A DNA stretch of 15,804 bases from an uncultured Bacillota bacterium (lineage in GTDB: Bacteria > Bacillota_A > Clostridia > Peptostreptococcales > Anaerovoracaceae). The stretch lies in NCBI GenBank assembly GCA_946628525.1, contig CAMOWO010000004.1:1-15804 (forward strand), in the 5' to 3' direction. This document shows positions 7,659 through 14,475 of this stretch, piece after piece. A program made the position numbers and the translations under genes. A model generated the notes under the pieces. The model worked only from the letters and a program-made list of their open reading frames with translations, did not search any database and was not told the origin of the DNA. Numbering within the stretch: position 1 is the stretch's first letter; each line of letters opens with the position of its first letter.

Positions 7659-7949
7659 ATGGCTAAACAGTCAAAGCAACAGGATAAGAACAAAACGAGC
7701 ATAGCGAAGAGGACGAAGTCCATTGCCAATTCGAGAGGCAAGAAGAACAAGGAATCTAAAGGTATGTTCAGCGGCATGAAGGAATACTTCAAGGGCGTAA
7801 GACTCGAAATGAAAAAAGTCGTATGGCCTACGAAGAAGGAACTTGGCTCGTATACAATCGTAGTACTTGCTACGTGCGTCGCTTTCGCATTGGCTTTCTG
7901 GGGCGTAGACTCCGGAGTACTTGCAGCTATCAGAGCTATTTGTTTCTAG
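7659..7949 (+). CDS. secE: Preprotein translocase subunit SecE
   Basis: This is the small essential membrane subunit of the SecYEG channel, which clamps SecY. The 96 aa product has a very basic N-terminal third (Lys-, Gln- and Ser-rich, about residues 1-34). Next come the conserved amphipathic helix with KGVRLEMKKVVWPTKKEL (45-62) and a single membrane helix (about 65-92). The one-helix form is typical of Gram-positive bacteria. The ribosome binding site GGGAG (7646-7650) begins on the last base of the rpmG stop. The gene lies between rpmG and nusG, as in most bacteria. Confidence 0.95.
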   Translation: MAKQSKQQDKNKTSIAKRTKSIANSRGKKNKESKGMFSGMKEYFKGVRLEMKKVVWPTKKELGSYTIVVLATCVAFALAFWGVDSGVLAAIRAICF

Positions 7950-7968
7950 GGTAAACGGGAGTAATATC

Positions 7969-8541
7969 ATGTCAGAAAACGAAACAAAGAAGCTTGATCT
8001 TGACAGCCTGGAAGGTCTCAGAGGAGACGGCGAAGCCAGATGGTACGTCGTACATACGTATTCAGGCCACGAGAACAAGGTAAAAGTAAATATAGAGAAG
8101 ATCGTTGAGAACCGAGGCATGCAGGATCTGATTCTGGACGTCGTCGTTCCTACCGAAGACAGGGTAGAGGTGAAGAACGGCCAGAGAAAGGTCAAGACAC
8201 GCAAGATGTTCCCGGGTTACGTCCTCGTCAAGATGATCGTAACGAACGAATCCTGGTACCTGGTAAGAAACACCCAGGGCGTAACAGGCTTCGTGGGACA
8301 CGGTTCCGATCCGATTCCTCTTACGGTTGAAGAGGTCAGGAGAATGGGTATCGAGAAGATCTACATCGATCTCGATGTCAAGGTGGGCGACACGGTGAGA
8401 GTCATCAACGGACCTTTTGAGAACTTCATGGGAGAAGTCGAAGAGGTCAACATGGAGAAGCAGACTCTCCGCGCCAAAGTCTCGATGTTCGGAAGAGATA
8501 CTCCTGTAGAACTTGACTTCGCTCAGGTCGATAAGATCTAG
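7969..8541 (+). CDS. nusG: Transcription termination/antitermination protein NusG
   Basis: NusG binds RNA polymerase, suppresses or promotes pausing and links transcription to translation or Rho. The product from ATG 7969 is 190 aa. It has a NusG N-terminal domain starting at RWYVVHTYSGHENKV (about residues 24-38) with the KMFPGYVLVKM segment. The C-terminal KOW domain contains VGDTVRVINGPFENFMGEV. The start is chosen from GGGAG at 7957-7961 with seven bases of spacing. The reading frame is open further upstream to a TTG at 7921, but that part lies inside secE and has no family similarity. The acidic N-terminal leader of about 20 residues before the core domain is common in Firmicutes. Confidence 0.96.
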   Translation: MSENETKKLDLDSLEGLRGDGEARWYVVHTYSGHENKVKVNIEKIVENRGMQDLILDVVVPTEDRVEVKNGQRKVKTRKMFPGYVLVKMIVTNESWYLVRNTQGVTGFVGHGSDPIPLTVEEVRRMGIEKIYIDLDVKVGDTVRVINGPFENFMGEVEEVNMEKQTLRAKVSMFGRDTPVELDFAQVDKI

Positions 8542-8595
8542 CGGAGAAGAATATGATCCGACCCTGATAGGGAATCTTAAGAAAGGAGAGAGAAC

Positions 8596-9021
8596 ATGGC
8601 TAAGAAGATTGAAGGTTATATCAAACTTCAGATTCCTGCCGGCAACGCGAATCCTGCACCACCAGTAGGACCGGCTCTCGGTCAGCACGGTGTGAACATC
8701 ATGGACTTCTGTAAGCAGTTCAATGCGAGGACTCAGGATCAGATGGGAATGATCATCCCTGTCGTTATCACAGTATACGCAGACCACTCATTCTCATTCA
8801 TCACGAAGACTCCGCCAGCAGCTGTACTGCTCAAGAAGGCAGCAGGACTTGAAACAGCATCAGGTGAGCCTAACAAGACAAAAGTAGCTACGATTACTTA
8901 TGCACAGGCTGAAGAGATCGCTAAAACTAAGATGCCGGACCTGAATGCAGCAAGCCTTGAGGCAGCAACAGAGATGATCAAGGGTACTGCAAGAAGTATG
9001 GGAATCGTTGTAGAAGATTAA
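8596..9021 (+). CDS. rplK: Large-subunit ribosomal protein uL11
   Basis: uL11 binds the GTPase-associated centre of 23S rRNA together with L10 and L12 and takes part in factor binding and the stringent response. The 141 aa length is standard. The N-terminal [20 protein letters not shown] segment with its proline pairs and the C-terminal RNA-binding domain, including GTARSMGI, match the family closely. AAAGGAG at 8582-8588 sets the start. The 54-base gap after nusG contains only a weak CCCT/AGGG stem, and no leader was recognised there. Confidence 0.97.
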   Translation: MAKKIEGYIKLQIPAGNANPAPPVGPALGQHGVNIMDFCKQFNARTQDQMGMIIPVVITVYADHSFSFITKTPPAAVLLKKAAGLETASGEPNKTKVATITYAQAEEIAKTKMPDLNAASLEAATEMIKGTARSMGIVVED

Positions 9022-9024
9022 TCA

Positions 9025-9062
9025 GGTGGGAGACGCAGAGCGTCGCTGGTACCACAAGGAGG
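9025..9062 (+). promoter_or_regulatory. Putative L1-binding structure before rplA
   Basis: The 47-base spacer between rplK and rplA folds into GACGC/GCGTC (9032-9036 with 9040-9044), closed below by GTGG/CCAC (9026-9029 with 9052-9055) and followed at once by AAGGAGG (9056-9062), the rplA ribosome binding site. L1 represses its own mRNA in many bacteria by binding a mimic of its rRNA site. From memory, a GTGGGAG ... ACCACA pattern before rplA recurs in Firmicutes. The regulatory role is inferred. Confidence 0.4.
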
Positions 9063-9068
9063 TTTGAA

Positions 9069-9764
9069 ATGCCAAAGAGAGGCAAAAATTACAGAGAAGC
9101 ACTGAGTGCTTTCGACAAGTACGAGCTGTTCGATGTAAACGATGCTATGGATATCGTTACGAAGACAGCAAAGGCAAAGTTCGATGAGACCATCGAGTGC
9201 CACATCAGACTGGGCGTCGACGGAAGACATGCTGACCAGCAGGTCAGAGGCGCAATCGTTCTTCCTCACGGCGTTGGTAAGACAAAGAAGGTTCTGGTAT
9301 TCGCGAAGGGACCGAAGGCTACAGAGGCTGAGGAAGCCGGAGCTGATTATGTAGGAGCTGAAGAAATGGCTCAGAAGATCCAGAAAGAAAACTGGTTCGA
9401 CTTCGACGCTGTTATCGCTACTCCGGACATGATGAGTGTCGTAGGTAGACTTGGTAGAGTCCTTGGACCTAAGGGCCTGATGCCAAACCCTAAGTCAGGA
9501 ACAGTAACGATGGACGTTGCAAAGGCTATCGAAGAGACGAAGGCCGGTAAAGTCGAGTACAGACTGGACAAGACGAACATCATCCACGTTCCAATCGGCA
9601 AAGCTTCATTCGGACCTGAGAAACTGGCTGACAACTTCAATGCTCTGCTGGGCGCTATCATCAAGGCAAAGCCTGCAGCAGCGAAAGGTCAGTACCTGAG
9701 AAGCGTAACAGTCGCTTCCACGATGGGACCTGGAGTCAAAGTCAATCCGGTGAAGATCGGCTAA
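9069..9764 (+). CDS. rplA: Large-subunit ribosomal protein uL1
   Basis: uL1 forms the L1 stalk that moves deacylated tRNA out of the ribosome and also serves as a translational repressor of its own operon. The 231 aa product has the usual two-domain layout. Domain I includes [20 protein letters not shown] and a returning C-terminal part, while domain II has [19 protein letters not shown]. Both are near consensus. AAGGAGG at 9056-9062 sets the start. The gene is followed by a 191-base leader region rather than directly by rplJ. Confidence 0.97.
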   Translation: MPKRGKNYREALSAFDKYELFDVNDAMDIVTKTAKAKFDETIECHIRLGVDGRHADQQVRGAIVLPHGVGKTKKVLVFAKGPKATEAEEAGADYVGAEEMAQKIQKENWFDFDAVIATPDMMSVVGRLGRVLGPKGLMPNPKSGTVTMDVAKAIEETKAGKVEYRLDKTNIIHVPIGKASFGPEKLADNFNALLGAIIKAKPAAAKGQYLRSVTVASTMGPGVKVNPVKIG

Positions 9765-9793
9765 GAACTGAAATCAAATCAGAAAACTAAAAA

Positions 9794-9899
9794 GCCAAAG
9801 ACAGCAGGAGGAGAAATCCTTAAAACAAGATCCTGCCGAGGTACAATTTAAATATATTGGCCTCGATGTCTGCGTGAAATCGAGGTCTTATTATGTTTT
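9794..9899 (+). ncRNA. L10 leader RNA with terminator/antiterminator
   Basis: The region between rplA and rplJ carries the recognisable Firmicutes L10-leader core. GCAGGA (9804-9809) pairs with TCCTGC (9831-9836), and inside it AGGA/TCCT (9809-9812 with 9817-9820) closes a GAAA loop. CCTCGAT (9861-9867) pairs with ATCGAGG (9879-9885), followed by a T-rich tail (9886-9899). CGAGG (9837-9841) can instead pair with CCTCG (9861-9865) and so prevent the last hairpin. In Bacillus subtilis the L10(L12)4 complex binds this leader and shifts the balance to termination. The sequence here supports the same mechanism. Confidence 0.82.
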
Positions 9900-9910
9900 A
9901 GGCGTACCCG

Positions 9911-9924
9911 GGCGGCGAGCCGCC
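9911..9924 (+). promoter_or_regulatory. GC-rich hairpin just before the rplJ ribosome binding site
   Basis: GGCGG and CCGCC arms (within 9911-9924) close around a CGAG loop, 12 bases before the AAAGGAG site of rplJ. It is not followed by a T-run on the plus strand, so it is not a normal terminator. It may separate the L10 leader from the translation start region. Confidence 0.4.
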
Positions 9925-9955
9925 AAAAATCTTTAGAAAGGAGAACGCAAAAACA

Positions 9956-10450
9956 ATGAAAGAAGCTTATGTACAGAAGCAGGTAGTTATCGACGAGATC
10001 AAAGACAAGTTCGAAAGAGCAGAGTCTGCTGTAGCTATCGATTACATCGGTATCACAGTTGCAGAAGCTGACGCAATGAGAAAGAAGCTGCGTGAAGCTA
10101 ATGTTGACTACAAAGTATACAAGAACACTCTCGTTAAGAGAGCGATCGCAGGAACTGATTATGAAGTTCTGGCAGACGTTCTTGACGGACCTTCCGCATT
10201 TGCATTCAGCTATGATGATGCAACTGCTCCGGCAAGAGTACTCAATGACGCCATCAAAGAATACAAGAAGATGGAGTTCAAGGGTGGTATCGTAGAAGGT
10301 GAATATTACGACAAGGACGGTATCACACAGCTGGCAGCCATCCCATCAAGAGATGTACTTATTTCCAAGTTCATGGGAAGCATCCAGTCACCTATTTCAA
10401 GCTTTGCAAGAGTCGTTGCACAGATTGCAGAGGCTAAGGAAGAAGCATAG
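9956..10450 (+). CDS. rplJ: Large-subunit ribosomal protein uL10
   Basis: uL10 is the base of the ribosomal stalk; it binds 23S rRNA and carries the L7/L12 dimers on its C-terminal helix. The 164 aa product begins with the family pattern KQVVIDEIKDKFERAESAV and contains DYKVYKNTLVKRAI, the rRNA-binding part. The helical C-terminus that anchors L12 ends in Glu/Ala-rich residues. AAAGGAG at 9937-9943 sets the start. Expression is probably controlled by the L10 leader just upstream, in which the protein itself would be the ligand as part of the L10-L12 complex. Confidence 0.97.
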   Translation: MKEAYVQKQVVIDEIKDKFERAESAVAIDYIGITVAEADAMRKKLREANVDYKVYKNTLVKRAIAGTDYEVLADVLDGPSAFAFSYDDATAPARVLNDAIKEYKKMEFKGGIVEGEYYDKDGITQLAAIPSRDVLISKFMGSIQSPISSFARVVAQIAEAKEEA

Positions 10451-10500
10451 GATCATTTATCAATAACAAAACCAAAAAAATAAGATAAGGAGAATAGAAA

Positions 10501-10869
10501 ATGAATAAGGATCAGATCATTGAAGCTATAAAAGCTATGTCCGTATTAGAGCTGAACGAGCTGGTAAAGGCTTGTGAAGAAGAGTTTGGCGTTTCCGCAG
10601 CAGCAGGAGTTGCAGTAGTAGCAGCAGATGCAGGTGCAGGCGCAGCAGCAGAAGAGCAGACTGAGTTCACTGCAGTTCTGGCAGAAGTTGGAGCAGAGAA
10701 GATCAAGGTCATCAAGGCTGTAAGAGAGATCACTGGCCTCGGACTGAAGGAAGCAAAGGCTGTAGTAGATGGAGCACCTTCACCACTGAAGGAAGGCGTC
10801 GACAAGGCAGAAGCAGAAGCTATCAAGGCTCAGCTGGAAGAAGTTGGCGCAAAGGTAGAACTGAAGTAA
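10501..10869 (+). CDS. rplL: Large-subunit ribosomal protein bL12 (L7/L12)
   Basis: This is the mobile stalk protein that recruits and activates translational GTPases. The 122 aa product has an N-terminal dimerisation domain (about 1-32) and an Ala/Gly-rich flexible hinge (about 33-52). The C-terminal domain contains [20 protein letters not shown] and ends in the [14 protein letters not shown] type of tail, all standard. AAGGAG at 10487-10492 sets the start. The gene is unusual only in its position: rpoB does not follow. A structured gene-free stretch begins right after the stop codon. Confidence 0.98.
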   Translation: MNKDQIIEAIKAMSVLELNELVKACEEEFGVSAAAGVAVVAADAGAGAAAEEQTEFTAVLAEVGAEKIKVIKAVREITGLGLKEAKAVVDGAPSPLKEGVDKAEAEAIKAQLEEVGAKVELK

Positions 10870-10942
10870 GTCAGAAGCAGAATATGCCGAGCTTAGTCCT
10901 CGCCACTGACGGTCAGGATGGCTCACTCACAGACAATAACAA

Positions 10943-10991
10943 AACCTCGGAGAAACTCGCCCTTGGGCTCAAACAGTCTCCGAGGTTTTTT
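10943..10991 (+). terminator. Bidirectional rho-independent terminator after rplL
   Basis: AACCTCGGAGA (10943-10953) pairs perfectly with TCTCCGAGGTT (10977-10987), an 11 bp stem. The loop itself contains GCCC/GGGC. On the plus strand six T (10986-10991) end it, which stops the ribosomal operon. On the minus strand the A-run at 10941-10944 gives TTTT, so it can also stop transcripts coming from the convergent kinase gene. It is the first of the three hairpins inside the inverted-repeat element. Confidence 0.88.
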
Positions 10992-10994
10992 AAT

Positions 10995-11028
10995 AATCTG
11001 CCCAAATCTACGATTTGGCGCGCAGATT
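10995..11028. repeat. Stable hairpin in the rplL-downstream element
   Basis: AATCTGC (10995-11001) pairs with GCAGATT (11022-11028). Directly inside, CCAAATC (11002-11008) pairs with GATTTGG (11012-11018) around the loop TAC, leaving CGC (11019-11021) as a bulge. There are fourteen pairs in total. It is the second hairpin of the element, and no T-run makes it a convincing terminator. Confidence 0.75.
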
Positions 11029-11035
11029 TTATACC

Positions 11036-11067
11036 AGAGTCACAGTGCTTCAGCACGTGGTGACTCT
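11036..11067. repeat. Third hairpin in the rplL-downstream element
   Basis: AGAGTCAC (11036-11043) pairs with GTGACTCT (11060-11067). Inside, GTGC (11045-11048) pairs with GCAC (11053-11056) around TTCA, with a small internal loop (A on one side, GTG on the other). It stands three bases from the AGACAATAAC/GTTATTGTCT stem that closes the tip of the element. Confidence 0.7.
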
Positions 11068-11137
11068 TCTGTTATTGTCTATGTTCGTTTGCGCCAGTGA
11101 CCGTACCAGTGTCTGCGGAATCGCTCGTCATATTCTG

Positions 11138-11184
11138 CTTCTGACAAGTCATGGAATAAACTGGCCTAATTTCCTTCTGACAAG
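11138..11184 (+). repeat. Direct repeat at and beyond the right end of the element
   Basis: CTTCTGACAAG occurs at 11138-11148, covering the right end of the inverted-repeat element, and again at 11174-11184, 36 bases further on. The stretch from 11185 to the kinase stop at 11227 shows nothing else that I recognise. Confidence 0.5.
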
Positions 11185-11226
11185 CTGCCTGTGATCAAAG
11201 CTGCTCTTGCGGAAGCCATTAGGTAA

Positions 11227-12999
11227 TTACAGGTAGTATGGGATGCGGAAGGAGAATTCTGCTCCCTGGTCGCTGTTGTTTCTTGCTAGTATCGTCCCGG
11301 AATGCTGGGATATGATCTGCCTGGATATGAACAGACCGAGACCTGTTTTGCGCGGGTGCTCGGCGATCATTGGATCGGTGCTTCTGTTGCTGCCGCTGTA
11401 GTTTCTTTCGAAGATGTAAGGAAGATCCTCTTCCGGGATGCCTTCTCCGGTATCCCGGACGGTGAATACCACGTCCCCCATCGGCAGGTCGTCCGCGGAC
11501 ACGTTTTCCGGGAGGTGAAGCATGTGTTCATGCCGGAAGGTCTCGCAGGTGAGGGTGATGAGGTTTCCCTCCGGTGTGTGGCGCAGCGCGTTGTTGATCA
11601 GATTCGACAGGACCTGATTGATCCTGTTGCTGTCCGCGATGACGGTGGCCTTCGGATCGATGTTGCAGCTGCATGAGACCTGGCGCAGGGATTCGGAGAT
11701 ATAGACTCTGGCTTCCTCCATGCATTTCGTGAAGAGTTCCTCGGCGTTGACTTCGTAGAACTTGTACTCCATCGTCTGGGATGAGAAGTCCGAAGCGGAG
11801 GCGAGGTCGTCGATCAGATTGTTCAAAAGCTTTGCTTTGGAATGGATCAGCTTGATATAGGAATCGGAAGCTTCTTTTGGGACCAGATTGTTGATGAGGG
11901 TCTCCGTATATCCGTTGATGATGGTGATCGGCGTCTTGATCTCATGGGAAATATCCTGGAGGAATTCCTTCTTCGCGTTCTCCGCCGCCGCAACTTCCAA
12001 GGCAGCTCTTCTCTGTTCGGTGATATCTCGCAGGATCCCTTCTACGGCGATGACCGTTCCGGTGTTGTCCGTGATCGGTATGTAGTTGATGCGGGACCAT
12101 TTATCGATCACCCCGTTCTCCGAAAGTGTGAGGACACCGCTTCCAGGACTGTAGATCGGTTTCTCGAAGATCCTCCGCAGATTCCCCTGATCTTCCTCGA
12201 TCTCGACTTTTTCGAAGAAACAGTCCGGTACGAGATACAGATGCTCGGAATTGACACCGATGAGAGGAGAAATCGAGTCACTTACGTATTCGAACTGATG
12301 GCTTCCGTAGTTGTATAGAAACATCACATCGGATGAATTCTCCACCAGGAGGCGGAAACGTTCGGATTTTTTGTTATCCAGGAACCGGACCTTCCGGAAG
12401 TAGATGATCATGATGGTAACGATGAGGACGTTGACCATGATGAGTCCGAAGAAATAAGAGTAGAGGGCCAATACCTGGGCGGTATACGTGAAACTGAAAT
12501 GGTTGATGAATATGCTCCAAAGCAGGATGATGATGCCGGCCAGCGTTCGTTCCGGAACATTCCGTGTCCAGGACCTGGAGAGGAACAAGCAGCCCGAAAG
12601 AATGATCATCATGGACATCACAACGACGTTCGGAAGGAGCAGCGTCTCCATCACCACCGGTATGGCAGGATAGAGCATACTGGACAGAAGCGATGCGACG
12701 AATATGAGCGTAACGTGCCACGACAGCCGCAGATCCAGGAACTCCGACGTTCCCTCAAGGAACATGTAGGAGCCCAGAAGGGCCGCCATATGACGGAACA
12801 TCAGGTAGGTTTCCGCAGGGATCTTCATGTTAAAATTGAGCAGATCGATGACGAACATGATGGCATATGCGATCCATGATATGAGCCATAGAAGCATGAA
12901 ATGATCACGTCCCTGCCTGTACAGTACGTAGAATATGGAACTCAGCGCCAGTGTTACGAGAACAGACGCCAGCATTGTGTAGCCCGGTAGTAACAGCAT
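11227..12999 (-). CDS. Orphan membrane sensor histidine kinase (7TM-PAS-HisKA-HATPase)
   Basis: This is a sensor kinase of 590 aa. The first 200 residues hold about seven membrane helices, the layout of 7TM sensor domains. A PAS domain follows (about 212-328, opening with RFRLLVENSSDVMFLYN and ending in GILRDITEQRRA). HisKA has the H-box FLQDISHEIKTPI with phosphoacceptor H352. The ATPase domain has an N-box with N466/N469/N470, a G1 box DTGEGIPEEDLPYIF (516-530) and a G2 box GLGLFISRQI (553-562). All catalytic residues are present. No response regulator gene lies next to it in this window, so its partner is elsewhere. CCTCCTT at 13005-13011 on the plus strand is its AAGGAGG site, five bases from the ATG. 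The ligand sensed cannot be inferred. Confidence 0.92.
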   Translation of the reverse strand: MLLLPGYTMLASVLVTLALSSIFYVLYRQGRDHFMLLWLISWIAYAIMFVIDLLNFNMKIPAETYLMFRHMAALLGSYMFLEGTSEFLDLRLSWHVTLIFVASLLSSMLYPAIPVVMETLLLPNVVVMSMMIILSGCLFLSRSWTRNVPERTLAGIIILLWSIFINHFSFTYTAQVLALYSYFFGLIMVNVLIVTIMIIYFRKVRFLDNKKSERFRLLVENSSDVMFLYNYGSHQFEYVSDSISPLIGVNSEHLYLVPDCFFEKVEIEEDQGNLRRIFEKPIYSPGSGVLTLSENGVIDKWSRINYIPITDNTGTVIAVEGILRDITEQRRAALEVAAAENAKKEFLQDISHEIKTPITIINGYTETLINNLVPKEASDSYIKLIHSKAKLLNNLIDDLASASDFSSQTMEYKFYEVNAEELFTKCMEEARVYISESLRQVSCSCNIDPKATVIADSNRINQVLSNLINNALRHTPEGNLITLTCETFRHEHMLHLPENVSADDLPMGDVVFTVRDTGEGIPEEDLPYIFERNYSGSNRSTDPMIAEHPRKTGLGLFISRQIISQHSGTILARNNSDQGAEFSFRIPYYL

Positions 13000-13009
13000 A
13001 GGAGCCTCC

Positions 13010-13038
13010 TTGAAATGTCGATACTATTATGATAAATT
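13010..13038 (+). promoter_or_regulatory. Weak candidate promoter of the MFS gene
   Basis: TTGAAA (13010-13015) is followed after 17 bases by TAAATT (13033-13038). The -10 match is poor, and both boxes overlap the kinase promoter region on the other strand. If real, the two divergent promoters would compete or share a regulator. Confidence 0.3.
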
Positions 13039-13057
13039 AATTAGAAGAAAATGTAAA
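13029..13057 (-). promoter_or_regulatory. Promoter of the histidine kinase gene
   Basis: Read on the minus strand, TTTACA (plus-strand 13052-13057) and TATCAT (13029-13034) are 17 bases apart and stand 30 bases or more before the kinase start, within an AT-rich gap of 92 bases shared with the divergent transporter gene. The match is four or five of six bases in each box. Confidence 0.55.
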
Positions 13058-13091
13058 CACAGCATAACCAAAAGAATCCGGGTGATCCTAT

Positions 13092-14387
13092 ATGACAGAT
13101 AACAAGGGTAAATACGGCTGGATCAGTCTCATATCATTCGGCGCCATGTATAACTTCGTATACATGGGCAGATTCGGCGTCATAAACTTCATGGATGAAT
13201 TCGGAAGCCAGCTGAAGCTGACATCCACAGAAGAGAATATCCTTACGATCAGCGTTTTTGCCAGCTACGCGGCAGGAAGCCTCATATGCGGTTTCATCGC
13301 AGACCGATGGGACGCCAAAAAGACCGTCGTTCTGGCAGGGATGATCACATCCATTCTCAACATAGCCATGCTTTACGCAGGGAACTTCCAGATGCTGCTG
13401 GCCATGTGCATCCTCAACGGCATCGTCCAAAGTGCCATCTGGGTAGGGGGCATCAACATCATCGCCCATTGGTTCGCGGAGGATCAGTGGGGCAAAAGTG
13501 TCGGCATCGCCAATTTCTTCTCGGGGATCTCCCACATCACAGCGTACCTGCTCCCGGCGGTGGTGGGCGCCATCCTTCCGCTGTCCGGCTGGAAGACGAG
13601 GTTCATCATCTCCATCGCGATGCTGGTGATCTTCACCCTGATATTCGGAGTGCTCTGCAAGGGCAAAAGGGAGGACGCCGGTCTCGAGCCGTATAAACAC
13701 GCCAACGAAGAAAGAATCAAAAACGAAACATTTCTCAGGAACAACAAGTGGAAATACCATACGCTGTTGCTGTATCTTTTCAGAAGAAAGTACTTCCTGA
13801 TGTGGTGCTTCATCGCCTTCCTTTCGAGTGTATGCAGATACGGCCTCTTCCAGTGGATCCCTGTCTACTTCGGCGGAGAAACGAAGATATCGATCTTTTC
13901 GCCGGGTTATGGACAGATCTTCCTGCCTCTCGGCATGGCCATCGGGACCATGATCATAACATGGGTCACCGGCAAACATTATCTGGATAACAAAGGGATC
14001 GTGGTGGTGGCCATGGCAGCGCTTTGTGCCAGCGTCGTCATCGTCTTTCCGATGGTAGGAAGCGCCCAGGCCCTGAGGGTCGGCGTCTTCATCACCGGTT
14101 TCGTGATTTACGGGATCAACGGCGTCCTTTGGGTCCACGCCATCGACCAGGGAGGAAGGATCTTCGCCGGGACCGTCGCCGGGATACTGAACGGCTTTGC
14201 ATATCTGGGAGCGACGCTTCAGACGGCATTCTATTCTGCGGCTCTTGCGATCTACCATTCATACGTTTCCATCTGCCTGGTGACAGAACTCATGTGTATC
14301 CTGATGGTCATATGCGCCGTGATGATCTGCAGGAACGCAGCCTTCATCGAAGAGGCTAAGATACAGAGCGATTCAAAGATTTATTAA
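13092..14387 (+). CDS. MFS transporter
   Basis: This is a major facilitator superfamily permease of 431 aa with twelve predicted membrane helices in two halves. They are split by a charged cytoplasmic loop at about residues 195-225 (KGKREDAGLEP onward). The loop between helices 2 and 3 carries the MFS signature as GFIADRWDAKKTVVLAG (67-83), close to the GxxxDRxxxKxxxxxG form. The N-terminus with MYNFVYMGRFGVINFM resembles the organic anion or sugar-phosphate antiporter branch. The substrate cannot be read from the sequence. GGTGAT (13081-13086) is the ribosome binding site, five bases before ATG. It precedes a hydantoinase/oxoprolinase gene on the same strand with an 88-base gap, so a linked catabolic role is plausible but unproven. 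Confidence 0.9.
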   Translation: MTDNKGKYGWISLISFGAMYNFVYMGRFGVINFMDEFGSQLKLTSTEENILTISVFASYAAGSLICGFIADRWDAKKTVVLAGMITSILNIAMLYAGNFQMLLAMCILNGIVQSAIWVGGINIIAHWFAEDQWGKSVGIANFFSGISHITAYLLPAVVGAILPLSGWKTRFIISIAMLVIFTLIFGVLCKGKREDAGLEPYKHANEERIKNETFLRNNKWKYHTLLLYLFRRKYFLMWCFIAFLSSVCRYGLFQWIPVYFGGETKISIFSPGYGQIFLPLGMAIGTMIITWVTGKHYLDNKGIVVVAMAALCASVVIVFPMVGSAQALRVGVFITGFVIYGINGVLWVHAIDQGGRIFAGTVAGILNGFAYLGATLQTAFYSAALAIYHSYVSICLVTELMCILMVICAVMICRNAAFIEEAKIQSDSKIY

Positions 14388-14404
14388 AGTTTTTGCCTCG
14401 CATA

Positions 14405-14454
14405 TTGAAAAATCAGTTTTTTTAAGACATTGTAAAATCAGATTTAGTTTACAA
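14405..14454 (+). promoter_or_regulatory. Repeated operator-like sites before the hydantoinase gene
   Basis: TTGAAAAATCAG (14405-14416) and TTGTAAAATCAG (14430-14441) agree at 11 of 12 bases and lie 25 bases apart. The second also begins an inverted repeat, TTGTAAA (14430-14436) with TTTACAA (14448-14454). All lie just upstream of the ribosome binding site of the next gene. The arrangement suggests binding sites for a regulator, though a simple AT-rich coincidence is not excluded. A clear -35/-10 pair was not found here. Confidence 0.4.
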
Positions 14455-14475
14455 GGACTAATAAGGAGGTTGACA

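Larger units (their letters stand above)
10870..11145. repeat. Long inverted-repeat element enclosing three hairpins
   Basis: The sequence right after the rplL stop folds back on itself over 276 bases. The outer 17 bases are perfectly inverted (10870-10886 with 11129-11145). Further in, the matching blocks in order are CGAGC (10888-10892/11123-11127), CACTG (10904-10908/11107-11111), ACGGTCA (10909-10915/11098-11104), TGGC (10919-10922/11093-11096) and AGACAATAAC (10931-10940/11071-11080). This gives two arms of about 72-75 bases with roughly two thirds paired. The tip holds three separate hairpins at 10943-10987, 10995-11028 and 11036-11067, with two to seven bases between them. No open reading frame with a ribosome binding site was found. 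It could be a MITE-like non-autonomous element or a structured RNA. No clean target duplication is seen. Confidence 0.7.

Noticed and set aside
7921..7968. A NusG start at TTG 7921
   Set aside because: It lies inside secE. The ATG at 7969 has a proper ribosome binding site and gives the usual NusG length.
10918..11100. A 60-codon open frame in the rplL-kinase gap
   Set aside because: It runs through the terminator and hairpin arms and has no ribosome binding site. The structure explains the sequence better than coding does.
10864..11149. AAGT on both sides of the inverted-repeat element as a target-site duplication
   Set aside because: The left copy (10864-10867) is inside rplL and two bases away from the repeat end, while the right copy abuts it. 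It is too short and not symmetrical.
13134..14258. A 374-codon open frame on the minus strand opposite the MFS gene
   Set aside because: It has no ribosome binding site and low-complexity Asp/His/Arg-rich content, and it exactly mirrors a well-supported membrane protein. It is a codon-bias shadow.
14470..14475. A perfect TTGACA -35 box
   Set aside because: It directly abuts the start codon of the hydantoinase gene, and no -10 partner at a useful place was seen. Likely chance.
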